Origin: an uncultured Eubacteriales bacterium
Lineage (GTDB): Bacteria; Bacillota; Clostridia; Christensenellales; CAG-917
NCBI GenBank assembly: GCA_900551145.1
Contig: URUQ01000001.1
Span: forward strand, 1-46,796
DNA length: 46,796 bases
Direction: 5' to 3'
Shown: one piece after another, positions 39,701 to 42,633 of the stretch
How the letters are laid out: the number at the start of each line of letters is the position of its first letter
Position numbering within the stretch: position 1 is the first letter of the stretch
Program-made: the position numbers and the translations under genes
The notes under the pieces: generated by a model
Database searches by the model: none
What the model was told of the DNA's origin: nothing
The model's input: only the letters and a program-made list of their open reading frames with translations

Positions 39701-42399
39701 ATCTCGAAGCAATGAGAAAAGTCAATGCGGACTTCGAACTCACGAATGAAAAGAGATATCATCTTGCGATGCAAAAGGTCAACGTACCGGTTACGGTACT
39801 TGACCGCACCGTCGTGGATGCAGAGCTCTTCATGGAAGGAACGGGACTTACCGTGACCAATACAGAAGAGAAGTATTCCACCATTACGGATACGCTCGTC
39901 GGAGAGGTCGGAACGGGACGCTACATCGACATCGTTTACGACAAGAATAGCGGAATGCCCACCGAGTACGTCTATTACAATCAATTTGCGTATATCGGCG
40001 GAGACAAATTGCCTCATACCATGATCCTCACCTTCGCAAGCGGTGAGAAGGGTGAATATTACATCACCTATGACAACGCACCGACGTCGCAAGAGATGAA
40101 GAATATCTCCAAGACGCTCGAAAGGACGATGACCGTCCATGTTTGGAACACCAATCGCGCGGTGGACGAAAACGCATTCGAGGTTATGCCGTCGTTCGAG
40201 ATGAAGATTAAAGTGCACGTGTCTAAGGTCACGGTGTTCAACAGCGACATTGCTTATGAGAATATGTCTGTCGGTGAGTATCGCTACACCTTCAACCCGT
40301 ACACGAGCGAGGACGAGTCCTTGTTCAACACGGACAACTATGACAAGACGTTCACCTACTACGTAGACGGTCAATTTATGACTGCTCAAAACTGGTGGTC
40401 GGACGGCAGAACTGTTGACGCCAACGAATACCGTTACACCTCCGCGTGGACGAAACGCCACAACAATTACAACGTATACACGCTTGCGGGTTCGAGAGAA
40501 GGCACGATCGGTGAATTCGAACAAGACGTAGTGTTCTACACCGTAAACAAGAACACCAAGACTTACACGAGATACACAGGCGTGGTCAACTATGACGCAG
40601 CGGATTATTCTTACAAGACGACAAGTGGTGAAAACTTGTATGTATTCGTCTACGTAACGACTCAAACGCTTGACGCAACGTGGAACACCAAGAGTGCGGA
40701 ATACGGCTACAAGGGTGGCAACACCACCGTCAAAGCGACAGTGTCAAGCGAAGTAAACGGCAACAGCGCAACGGCGACCATCAATGTAACGGTCAACGTC
40801 AAGAGCGGTCAGAGCACATCTTCGGCATTCGACGGCGCAACGGAAACCGAATTGACTTACTGGAACGCATCCGCAAACGCATTCGTCATCGATCCGTTCA
40901 GAGCGGTTGACGGCGGAGCGTTCGCAAGAGTCAGCGGGTACACGGGTGACCGTTATGAGAAATCGTCCACAGCAACGAGCGGTTACGTCAAGAACAACCT
41001 TGACGGAACGTATATGCTCGTCAAGGCGGCAGACGGCACGGATACCTACGTTGAAATCCCGACCGCACAACTTGACCGCACATACAAGTACTTCCCGTCC
41101 AAGATAAGCGTCACGCTCGAAGACGGACAAGTAGTAAGTGTGCCCGTAACGTGGGACTTCGGCGGTGTCAACGTAAGTTATCAAGGCGGAAACTACACTG
41201 CGTACGCAATTCTCAACCACGACGGAGAATACAACTATCAAGACAACAAAGTCGGAGAGCAAAGAATTCAATTCGCAGTCAAAGTTCTTGACAGAAGCGC
41301 ACAAAGCGTCAAGACGACGAGCGCGCTCACTTCTTTGAAGGGATTCGTCAAGTCAGGCCAAGACTACATCAATCCGTACGATTATCAAAAACCGACTATG
41401 CCGACGACGCTTACCGTCAATATCAAGACGTACAACGCGGACGGCAGTGAAAACTCCACTGAAGAGCGCACGTACAGCGTTGCAAACAACACGCTTGCGT
41501 GGAACTTCGACAAGTTCCGCCCGAGCTACGAAGGCGGTGCTGTGTACGTTACTGCAAAACTTTACGATGTTGACGGCAACGTACAAAAATACGACATTCC
41601 GTTCCTCGTACAAAGAATGTACGCAACGCAAATCAAGTCCATAAGCTCGCTCGGCGTTGAAGACGGCATCTTCGACAGCAAGGTGACGAACAGCAAAACC
41701 GACTCCGACTTCACGTTCAACCCGTACAAGTCCGATAAACTCGTGTTGCCGATCGCATACAAAGTAACGTTTGCAATCTTCAACCCCGTTTACGACAACG
41801 GCAACGTGACGTGGCCTGAGATAAACAACGGCACGAGCACTGTGAGATTCAACTACACGCTCGTCTCGATGCCCGCGTCCACTTCTTACACGGTGAACGC
41901 AGGCGGGATCACTTCAACCGTTGACGGACAAAGCGCAACTATTAAGCTCGGCACGCAAGAGCGTCTCACGGTAGACATCAAAGTTTCCGGTTCTAAGGCG
42001 TTCAGCGGTACGCAAAGCGTAAGCGCATCCGCAAGCGGACTCAGCGTAATCCACAACGGAGCGTCCGTCGCGTGGTTCGGCAGAGCGTACGTGTACGACA
42101 TGAATGGCAGTGAGATCACCAACTACGCCGTGACACTCTCCACCGCAATATTGTCAAGCGATACCACCAAGACCATCTTGCCGTCCACCTTCGGTGCAAG
42201 AAAAGTTGTTTACAAACTCTACGCCGCAGTCGGTACGGTAATCGACGCAACCGGTAAGGTCGTCACCACCAAGACTGCAACCGCGTCTGAGGGATTCGAC
42301 ACCGCCTACGTCAAAGTAGGACAAGAAATCCCCGCATATCAAGCACTCTCCAATCTCGTCACAATGACGTATGAGAACGGAACATGGAGCGTTCAATAA
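15688..42399 (+). CDS. Giant modular lipoprotein (8903 aa)
   Basis: One uninterrupted frame of 26,712 bp, starting at the ATG after GGAGGAAG and encoding roughly 0.95 MDa. Residues 1-25 are a lipoprotein signal peptide with lipobox LVAC (lipidated C25). About residues 26-6300 are a tandem array of beta-rich modules with the repeating sequence idea LxLYYxxGxLYxDxS, then kVxVdxLxLxELL, then a Ser/Thr/Asp/Ala linker and an amphipathic helix (NELLxMLG type). Tyr/Gly-rich inserts of 20 to 285 residues lengthen some modules. Residues about 6300-6620 are a more helical transition, and about 6625-8903 an Ig-like tail. Only about 15 cysteines occur, and there is no LPXTG, SLH domain or C-terminal membrane helix. 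It is an exported surface protein anchored by its N-terminal lipid. No enzyme motif was seen. Function is unknown; adhesion, surface scaffolding or lipid handling are possible. Confidence 0.9.
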   Translation: MRMRKLSLVLLLVMVSVMLFGLVACNTSSGDNSTTPVIPTPNPGGDIVDNKTMLDSQIAWQLFKTVALNAGAESSRGSRYISVDTTFILGFQKDSYDSLVTMRFAGKIDTEANSQADDTSEILVEFRQFKNDELGDATVDADRITTLSSSGQGKLLCGAYYYEGKLVTDMRGLKKGVQVAWTKDIDMAAFVEKFNGLLEDLNLTQVVFDKLLGLDVGALIKKLAGLDLVNVTVEQLLVNVLLGGARSRYIDYGSGHAALQIPIDLGIIVGAIPLVQGLIPENITALVKQILGLDLGKLGSLAGMALYLEADIREANTDKAKLTGIKFDIDTNFNSYGVKEVEERYGKFQSEVGISLGYAKADFAGSPDIDVKGLLQKRTKDNVPFEDGADTSDNFYSHVETKIAENKQTYSPLTLDAEIKLTLDLKEGKLTIQNAIDSFGTLISNIITKNVSPEMMASLSKLFAKDIVINNQKIELSVALQGKINTKNPKETKILAEVRGLDSKKRLGAYYDGSLEGVYIDASGVLGENGTKFRVDDINVNELLDSLIDKLFDTIKNAINGDATGSASYAQLLDDADIIIEHDTLASDSVDTMSLISAIVEKVKVDMDGNIFNIKGISVALTQDVLDMIFGLVFTGDNAGAKIPLDYAELKYENDGGQREKRLGLTAKLLIPNSDSNINNGLDLTLGLGGAITFGNINNIDYFNDAFAYVQEHANEYLPILSNGELNANLLHVNVSTGIKIDFETLKGTLADLKVDLRDQELGDSFRGILIDLLVELGNIKGGLKLDLSADIDATDGLDLNAILKSTAKIIISKSNGNQVLSLYLQDGVLYLDASLLGSIKVDKIKVDLAELLPALGVGASTSSKDAYVVDDDTQGDGLDTAKLIGFIAGVFQGVKIGNNAIEVVIGGGILNELLTMLGINNPATHWYDEAQGDYVEIAKTPAPDDYTGKYYYFDASANKYKVANGIDVNFENSDIQGGIRIALNDGLNLSKLELGVFLGLGSSLNADISIMGITAGLSDQCTKYLDENDANEYLEILKYPYISLDLSLGLDFHADEGTTLMQFGIKGTHYFDEETRQFVEITKATPVPNGYLGKLYYYDEAAGQYVPETINTTEFTFERDMKLNYEFRLAGQIDLSPILAYLFGSPEISTKDNSTSLLIELTGKKFDYDRKVLLGLYYTGSQLYIDASNFGIGKVKADVDLYEIILGLLAKDSVVSINGNGQAVDAMTAAEGDATDIKAKRQLALSIIALLSSDSLKIELAKGLTELVYAILGVDANDVTAWLDIAWDNLEAHDGKFFRVSGSVSNVSGQETGGAEIYGRTVSINLGNKQGPTHWYNNATGEYIAVADQPAPADYIGKYYYNWFGTYKEYSTEILIDHNGESVPMGKYLQDNAFEDASLFNENGDVTIPSIYAEIKGTISIGADAGNDKWTIGEWISNFLGDDNPSLKSFIGDLLLQFNTPVAAGSDIGFRIALNARLNPEVPIDLSQNVYYVKHVLTTPIALTNDFDYVEVYKIDEAGKKYVLLTQDERNTYTGQVFVKYYKTDGIALAETKHDVAFRGEAFIIKGDAAVKINVTDDNAEKYKDVALYSAASFLDIAYILSHSDLAIEIYNASIEDIDGMSNAQKLEKVILALRVVYAGEENGKSVSTLYLDIKNDFHLALTNMPLGDLLGGLLTSSDSTATTSDDTPDNNAKPDIMGIIGSSLGNLISRIGIGEDKVKVNFAQALVATLVSMISGKQISADNFLKLDSDNSYLAFMWNNDSPWKSNYKLDLKVKADPLSLGITLSGIDIEIGKDNGVLPEDFDASVYTSFENLNTLSLNVELGLELGLKKQDEEIRLEKYIDLLIKDLGLKLGIDFKDDVSYKIGLTVGANLVLNEANASRMIVEIKNENNGESILSVYVDGGDIYFDFGELGGNKPFYLKNTNLSEVVCNYVKKLLGDLNSVVGKGGNDASTAADTAELSADEKMQLILGISEGKLSVLVMENVIVGLIAAITSGTSGDIDIAKVLEEFDLDLSVAVDFQLDPSLRLDLNVDSNLINVGIGVKDIALATGNDTQTRKTIDAKVDTIVNSGRFKELTDAHIIAVDLSLIVDYYGSATYTYVDDERALNRINPAERYSLNAHDNRFVQDNDGRYIREGFTFDKLLDVILGMQGLESITKMMLPQILISTANKELGFTTVKDAFSVGDLLQRLGLSLALTDKVDDGFKLDINARLNLEAMGMNDLSQLDIKNLNLGLETILAGLEAHIGIDFTYELGAASTAKLDIYLIDGRIYVDASGIGGPRVQVDLLDLLDSLGVELASSSSDAIIADGETPSDDSTKDNNTSVDVVGIVNKLIKNIIITAKPWDAGSLENGNRIDNVGIFFRSNAINELLSLLLKTTIESDQVVLDESNSGLYLYPQTDMFGDDMLALRLRASLANKKDPIWIANGEDYQQYTMDLVLALNAQIGLESTSGNEEGMLDIDERRQFISLNEYVENILGLVNGFRDEIYSVEKTPLENGIYYVFNEDANGNYILKSGMYRPINEGENIAEGTKRYSRGYATIVGRYVENAEGEYILDATNGTYRLISNGEDVSGKQRYAFVEEVYALTYEEDVNGEYVYNEEKGVYVNKNSADAPAGATKYYTRTMTAIKVTDENGNETVATVKDVKVYKRAEKAVYQDQNIGLSVSGLIYFNSGSAETTNAGGLISNLFGDMIINLQTKSAFNAGIGVRISANVDLAALDLLGLISGGSIESFIANSDLDKVELAIEFIEVDEYGFFAEYANGEKKVLGGLYLNHGTLYLDLTEVVDTAENYSKIDNFVDFAKKIIDKFQKDDGQGQDATVAADVQEISAERASAVRDAMVLLAYSDAQFQIQLTRALLAFVISSFMPDLGSIEEVFDVFNISLGVDLGRAEFKKISDLSPEEQAKFDNEYKGDRYKLNNSTDPEVQDTYYVEVTDLDAYYRTEKGDYYSADSMILYTGVDNYVEISKVEASSYTGAIYKADGENYVELAEGEKDTYEGTMYKKVTTYVITSKYEAGKTYIAPNSKYELITGVAYGKYINKNDDYYGLVKFGEVEQKVNLRNYKLYVYDGSARVETDTFIKDTENNYFTYVMYNGEPVKIESIYKYQFGYVKDPNGEYYRTVTLFDYISEYYLGLDIAIGCVNMGLKLGGLDITIGAGKELLPDYIRDQKAHSYVKDGEEYLYTSDIPEEDMALVGEVKTNPFYDTIITLSFSVEFELGITEGTLDFGQILSNIIGNLAGIVVEMPSTTKGYSSAHFRLDVSLMVDIYDLTKSELKLELINITESGYESLWLGAYYVNNTIYLNLEEAFNIQKVAIGGLNIAEILEDYIIDFETTDEYFDYTDKTATSSTKDAFIASDDATTGDDIDFSNKDLALAILINKDLLTVAIGDMLFDTILEYIPESLLGFDIKDLFYQEINGSLQLKLDTANKINLEVSATLGLDGERFNAVGTDKVTQADDLASAKLYVFQPSTTGNFVSGNAGQYFRAIAPGKDKDVLASERYERFRIVEYNPVTKEIVAKRVIDNNKGDGSEVLDSAENIFPLADTKIYEFVAGAQANKSYVSDGAKYDTTLELSLAIKDLDVAFTNSRTYVLSGDELAEYTNFDDVDRFTLEETIDISTSFKYGSDIDLSVVLETLLPGLSGEDLLKIKAESDTKGDVNRSLQLVVKADIQIAALLNYFRTELVKYVGDDDQFDGDMDLFVVIDLLKKVLDQFGQSALTELVANIASFVNLSVVLQTKGGNDADYHDLLGIYMAGGTFELLTDADIDDPTSEDYIAPSERFDHYFETKNGSYYLDSDGKYKLIESGEYAGTRYSYDSSYCYSNEKGRYKRVNGGLFIDLSYFNIPSVKVDANEVRKLVSSLFTAGTTQSDAIASDDEQPEEKPEDKQDISFPLVKDDTILEYIRAFAYGLQITSRYVRVLAQPDYINKLLTLLMGEDAIQFDDSEFRNKPAVTLYTDNTRYSYEHRADVINAFKEEVKDMTDHTTPAYIKARKELVGELERSRNLFRIQPYNDASKGLYYLDEDGAYVQKSDMSAADREAYDKLVNAGTKAYYDITMVTTYIQVAGTYIPYADANQSQINSSVNNTEMRNTYGVSIPELYVYDEASKTYAVADDGVYSIVKPLEARNAFLEINLYLWDYEVSLSILAPKLGVTKFHYVTGEEVENAPYYITNPAEGARYVDTDEIIYTSVDKEADGFDGWKLDYDDADGKFSVDKYLASPRYYEYKNKYYVIDNNTLYVKDQNTNTYELATKYGAFPDYLAGIAQGKTYYVSTGVSYTEIQRTFIYKQEKYNTQKKVLLSDLRKQLLASGMSEAEVDEQLKKYDLDKSSYWFKVQQDSKILPPDFSDAKYADYEYKEYVDTEDFYYLSLALCGSLFLQAGKIYFAYNDYKQVYNTLNNPTGDQNADVEMAVLKKIAYKKYHGDYVQVTDETEIEALKDAGQLYVWVNSALGDGYAGINEALGDVLGALLGNLKGKFQVTEDMTFNVYFTLRLNLGFKLYILPSFGIDIRDLDVAIDIWGEQNDKLENGGYVSSEDRDNKNYEGKLLDGTKPHILGIYYNNDQETGKAGLYLDLEALLGKDAKLYVDMSSYSLESLLTGLVAGFNIDADASTADDNTDKYNPDKQGSDAVSLYLNFFTNAIALNVTSGFAKALIRELLPDNASIADMLPNLKVYVKQNLNPYDLTIGAILFNEQGDIPVVNLGLNIQGLNGERGKSSSIEFGRKEDILARQQGSNYIFYYANFYRDNSNANYDNYYGRNFDEKDYIKLYRGADGNDYYAKADGGYALTAKADGTYDVQAIENGGYALYKAGNVNYGPEDRFMRADTVLEEITENRRYSLGSPYNTEYQSVVYTDIKGQYVLVQEKLNNLTSSEYRYLALSKQFAAFNGTLYVIDKDANYVRVNKTQIQGFTGSGSLQYALEGTYNANASEIARAVSYNGATYYPIDPDNNGYTDMYEADGFTAYTSGAIVNRTGLVYTGELYVKNAKGGYDNANVKVGDTLESGVQYFYPNAPEKAYKVTSDFTNYVKAVNLNLSDLINGAKMDIASMLGDLRSLEIGASLSLGMKLSDIINWTYQLTNFIDDESICDYLYFIASSLTDYYSSFTSTIGLDLDLKVFLQTGGLFRMIAGDTTATILDVLEGAKVYLELTYATNYHGENAPKGYLWVEVREGKLYLNIDVHEIGEIVGWGDFFSYGVINGLDLGALLSGGSASLASTAADEENDNTGILPANIWGIINVVLGRLLIANDFITIGLNETLIADLIGMLADSDSALLAGIGQFLPKLYTTNDKDTSGITINFYGNQPSVDINLGFKVGTTFYLSVEDYNAQYGVGGSRIKQGEGTTWTDGMTTFVKDGDNYTQATSFSEDNYVLVSTDEYALISYAFPLWTGDRYSYENGEFKLDNANGVYLKQGDFRLAISLGKLYARVNKDFSVDKDEKMAERDSEGNIIRDANGNASYGQYVSIQNAKLSLDMTIDVSLYGSGRKEDGNEIDLSKILDLILGLINPNSAISGSTLRLVIKNAIGNDSGAFLKLNLTANVDLENWTVELAVRLRRNTVKDGESTLLGLYLVDDALYVDLQGILGETAKICVNGLNLSGKTGLIYGLLGKYIDGEAGTSSDASTSDASDIEKIEQTMRDYAYFMIMVNPQKFLLQLNADLINVIYRKIMQIRGLDYSEDLLPDIGDILIRGETRQYELLTEEEKTTYTGARFRKEGNNYVYDAAGDYKYVPGATKTSINVRFSDGLYFCIDIPAATASKEIVSIKSATSKYGLADSIANGEFGDPILALDLNSLINGGSIDLASLKLPTIGLSTVINVKMKSDNLKPTDAKYKLSLAQWTRDLVAGLLDGTSLLGNFKKISEMTEAELAKAGSKTYNYNSSTRAYDYVEDGTGEYKFIMADLNITMASELIELQVKLDANINLAAILAYGIGGILYSDIAVEISALNKQLLSLYYLGSSKLAKNNDPKRNDWELTTDEDGTVFSDAIYIDASGLGLGKIKFQGISGLLGAYPYQKVSLDAISSADSTTSATDTGASTADGEALNLTVEIENGSLGVTFDKAFITTLLGMLNVNLGIELPPIQSVSLDIATSTTGLKAISIDAVLDSVGTGANISIQDLKLAFRQEVFNAKDVIESVKTGYAGLTFSKTSGLMSLVQNVLDNLKPGLNINIQNKVWQAVLDGDVAAKNVGSNIVLDGRKVLTYTNLSDTSKEEQNAGEKYNLRFALSSSRATTGLTAIIGGNNAFITNLSLKGTLIKIAQALVSFFDCIDIGSLLGSSPMLALVSGTDGDDASYVYPSAATTANDKNLANIKTGWQEDGSYSYTPNLSGLIKSVDLNLFNNYEYWPYFAGAQEMSKGAGKISAKVTLDKDAYNELILMVDCIVMNLMKAIGDDNEPYIADVAKAGKSLANAAIDGIGTTNEYKNFFNGLDELVKRNATTQEKVNYVDKVARSFPLTLVKWIMNCIALPAIKNTINVSWGTVKNLAGSTLLDLMNLIGGILPIPFASGVIDPSINIYIDLDPNPAEYGCSGKTMQPGIQAIEIMVNGEKAGAGTSMRYNKANGNAASNTTITSSVSNGKDLPSDVWDFFMLRITPYSTTDASYTTGMLTFDDADSASVIGVEKVPTEIVITDPATRTGTAYYKGEEKTIQLRDSYFFNAEYFSQKADVNFALKNGGKTVNTYNPNSPYQDATGTYIVWDAASVDLTAADDTDSSGRRFAGYVYGYALNVVMYAIPVYVTNDYQQTDIKAYDYNANTGKFERKNITLDIDSQSKTFRSELPNLVQISFARGTYTFGTVITDATGNTMYAVIKDGNGYKQLAGEEVNKDGNKYKLVPAYVAGLVKDGDTLQTVKEGDFTYYVMDMTKMPQGRNFPAGTIAWDTEDFEYDWQGSTTWKDGEATNSIKVGYSYQWGSSNTVKNKIEITAKNYKISRLTSMTDANGNKVSLSSESDKKGNYTTVLNIDALGLTTDDLVGYLNGFNQATVKYVAGANTPTMSLEWDLTSLQEALKSITGADGTIDYYKGLEATVKAKVGGDRFSISSTVTKEGLVTNKTGFVGSETTYEGVYAQEVSVKIVVKGSVFSSLNTALTFDAYSAREITGDALGAMLDINFAGSDTSTKLPVGDKLQVKAPYVKIGDNYVVADGKNGGYAIGANDLTFEGYKATDYPLYAQLTIGTEFSGKQVVYVPITVSTVAPTTYNVDVAHEDTFNPTWYNKDAYKSFDVSFGTTTKHTMYPDWSTVNYYTNAKCTTLKPDQNIYSGGTIYAQVQAYVYEKDENGEPMFDKPLGLVDTGTKDENGNKVFKAQTITLKLNVEQQSILSVNFFYDAQIGDVNALTDAEREQIKDKLTDKANYTGTVYGQTHVIGSEAFGIDALEFAKDPSKYFRTGAWGDINGTIVLVNLKKGTYSGKRYTIQESLSGEYKYDEANDRYILATASDTDVKRYAFTQDNDGDYKYEIAKKSYVKLTAGEKGESYLAYVQGWTTKIESSTVTGRQTRVYAVIGNNDMVPIDIHVPDYTVQTVSFKNGTLVQNGDVANELTLTYDVMNAWQLPSTATVTVKEGAKAFDTEVFWDDNSSPNKDELRKDENGVYVVRNYHFFDNLSVRYPQTGSLGAKVYLDNYDINVTITPDGQANEYNVFSSFKFASTATVTKNGVDYPNVPLKWVDKSMPTAEEIKAGKFTRKAYVAAFSVGEDGTMTPVYKDFEFKINNGFTLDGIDGNYADGFAITREGAAFFLGLPRASVVNVNGERIEVALAWSDAYTKEAGFNGDMTLTIASKWLTSTVTANVTVKGESIDRLKDYDGTPYSFDPFWKEGNFFRSGEVRTIVTKGSALEAGVTVTYSLADIDPANLKSDADFYANVSKYFGRKYTIGVTYTYFGGADVMTETGTIDIAVGDRTVLFVSDYAYRAILVDTFLNTDASYLERELWVATAGVWGDVLAYFDWTQVDALIKDRKSDSKHMATVIVGIESADGQYVYQDIYGTHVDENGNVLMGDGKKEYVTIDEYLEAMRKVNADFELTNEKRYHLAMQKVNVPVTVLDRTVVDAELFMEGTGLTVTNTEEKYSTITDTLVGEVGTGRYIDIVYDKNSGMPTEYVYYNQFAYIGGDKLPHTMILTFASGEKGEYYITYDNAPTSQEMKNISKTLERTMTVHVWNTNRAVDENAFEVMPSFEMKIKVHVSKVTVFNSDIAYENMSVGEYRYTFNPYTSEDESLFNTDNYDKTFTYYVDGQFMTAQNWWSDGRTVDANEYRYTSAWTKRHNNYNVYTLAGSREGTIGEFEQDVVFYTVNKNTKTYTRYTGVVNYDAADYSYKTTSGENLYVFVYVTTQTLDATWNTKSAEYGYKGGNTTVKATVSSEVNGNSATATINVTVNVKSGQSTSSAFDGATETELTYWNASANAFVIDPFRAVDGGAFARVSGYTGDRYEKSSTATSGYVKNNLDGTYMLVKAADGTDTYVEIPTAQLDRTYKYFPSKISVTLEDGQVVSVPVTWDFGGVNVSYQGGNYTAYAILNHDGEYNYQDNKVGEQRIQFAVKVLDRSAQSVKTTSALTSLKGFVKSGQDYINPYDYQKPTMPTTLTVNIKTYNADGSENSTEERTYSVANNTLAWNFDKFRPSYEGGAVYVTAKLYDVDGNVQKYDIPFLVQRMYATQIKSISSLGVEDGIFDSKVTNSKTDSDFTFNPYKSDKLVLPIAYKVTFAIFNPVYDNGNVTWPEINNGTSTVRFNYTLVSMPASTSYTVNAGGITSTVDGQSATIKLGTQERLTVDIKVSGSKAFSGTQSVSASASGLSVIHNGASVAWFGRAYVYDMNGSEITNYAVTLSTAILSSDTTKTILPSTFGARKVVYKLYAAVGTVIDATGKVVTTKTATASEGFDTAYVKVGQEIPAYQALSNLVTMTYENGTWSVQ
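18451..18585 (+). repeat. THWY...YTGKYYY insert, copy 1
   Basis: A Tyr-rich insert of about 45 residues containing THWYDEAQGDYVEI and DDYTGKYYYFD. Two close relatives lie at 18888-19020 (THYFDEETRQFVEI, GYLGKLYYYD) and 19681-19800 (THWYNNATGEYIAV, DYIGKYYYN), each placed between module strands. Their shared plan is THxY-x4-5-G/R-x-Y/F-V/I-x10-Y-x-G-K-x-YY. They are not enriched elsewhere in the window. Confidence 0.75.
18888..19020 (+). repeat. THYF...YLGKLYYY insert, copy 2
   Basis: Second copy of the THxY/YxGKxYY insert, with a PVPNGY centre. It interrupts the strand run between the modules around nucleotides 18140 and 19200. It is about 30 percent identical to copies 1 and 3 by eye. Confidence 0.7.
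19681..19800 (+). repeat. THWY...YIGKYYY insert, copy 3
   Basis: Third copy, with a PAPADYIGKYYYNW centre that matches PAPDDYTGKYYYFD in copy 1. A related but shorter element, YVLLTQDERNTYTGQVFVKYY, follows near 20255. Confidence 0.7.
23161..23620 (+). repeat. Three tandem 45-residue Tyr/Gly units
   Basis: Three consecutive units share the plan GxYxLxxxGxYRxIxxGExxxGxxRYxxxxxxxV. Cores are GNYILKSGMYRPINEGE, GEYILDATNGTYRLISNGE and GEYVYNEEKGVYVNKNSA. A further copy (GSYYLDSDGKYKLIESGE, then GTRYSYDSSYCY) occurs near 27070-27200 and another in the tail near 37930-38100. The regular Tyr/Gly spacing recalls choline- or glucan-binding repeats, but the aromatic pairs of those families are not matched exactly. 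Confidence 0.65.
24583..24720 (+). repeat. Two tandem 23-residue YVE-L...YTG-Y units
   Basis: NYVEISKVEASSYTGAIYK and NYVELAEGEKDTYEGTMYK follow each other directly. The same core recurs as QYELLTEEEKTTYTGARFRK near 32780 and as a version with TYSGKRY near 37900 in the Ig-like tail. One element type has therefore been placed in both halves of the protein. Confidence 0.7.
29880..30760 (+). repeat. Largest Tyr-rich insert (about 290 residues)
   Basis: A long stretch rich in Tyr, Asn, Asp and Gly interrupts the module that follows the linker at about 29518. It contains many short NYxxYY, GGYALxxKADGxY and NGTLYVIDKDANY motifs and ends where strand-like sequence resumes (NYVKAVNLNLSDLING). It is mainly responsible for the longest module period. 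Confidence 0.6.
35560..42399 (+). repeat. Ig-like tail of the giant lipoprotein
   Basis: About 2280 residues of beta-rich sequence with domains that resemble bacterial Ig-like folds (Big_4-like): a short entry motif F/I-N/D-P-F/Y, strands with TVTV patterns, and a V-x-W segment. Entry motifs are seen near 37309 (FNPT), 39106 (FDPF), 40291 (FNPY), 40885 (IDPF), 41368 (INPY) and 41714 (FNPY). V-x-W-type strands include VPVTWDF near 41143 and TEVFWDD near 38390. Such stalks usually project adhesive or enzymatic parts from the surface, but here the tail is C-terminal and ends in WSVQ with no anchor. Confidence 0.55.
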
Positions 42400-42425
42400 A
42401 CTCGTTTAGATATGCTATATCTTAA

Positions 42426-42463
42426 GATTAAAAGGGCTCTGCGACCGCAGAGCCCTTTTAATC
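42426..42463. terminator. 17 bp perfect hairpin after the giant gene
   Basis: Positions 42426-42442 are the exact reverse complement of 42447-42463, with a four-base loop and a GC-rich core GGGCTCTGC. The outer arms are A-rich and T-rich, so it should terminate in both directions. It starts 27 bp after the giant gene stop. Confidence 0.85.
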
Positions 42464-42541
42464 TATATCGACGTGATGCGCACTTATTAACGGAACGTGC
42501 GATATTAAAAATCAAAAAATAATACAAAACAAATATATCAA

Positions 42542-42554
42542 CGCAATTATTGCG
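42542..42554 (+). promoter_or_regulatory. Short dyad upstream of the YdjI-like promoter
   Basis: CGCAAT and ATTGCG flank a single T, 20 bp ahead of the -35 hexamer at 42574. This may be a regulator site. The rest of 42464-42573 is AT-rich with no gene. Confidence 0.3.
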
Positions 42555-42573
42555 CGCAAACGCACGATTTTTA

Positions 42574-42601
42574 TTGAATTTGGCGTAATGTATGTTATAA
42601 T
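42574..42601 (+). promoter_or_regulatory. Promoter of the SPFH/zinc-ribbon operon
   Basis: TTGAAT (42574-42579), 16 bp spacer and a perfect TATAAT (42596-42601) with TG extension. The transcript would start near 42608. GGAGG precedes the ATG at 42634. Confidence 0.65.
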
Positions 42602-42633
42602 ATTCTAAAATAAAGCAATCTCGGAGGAAACCT

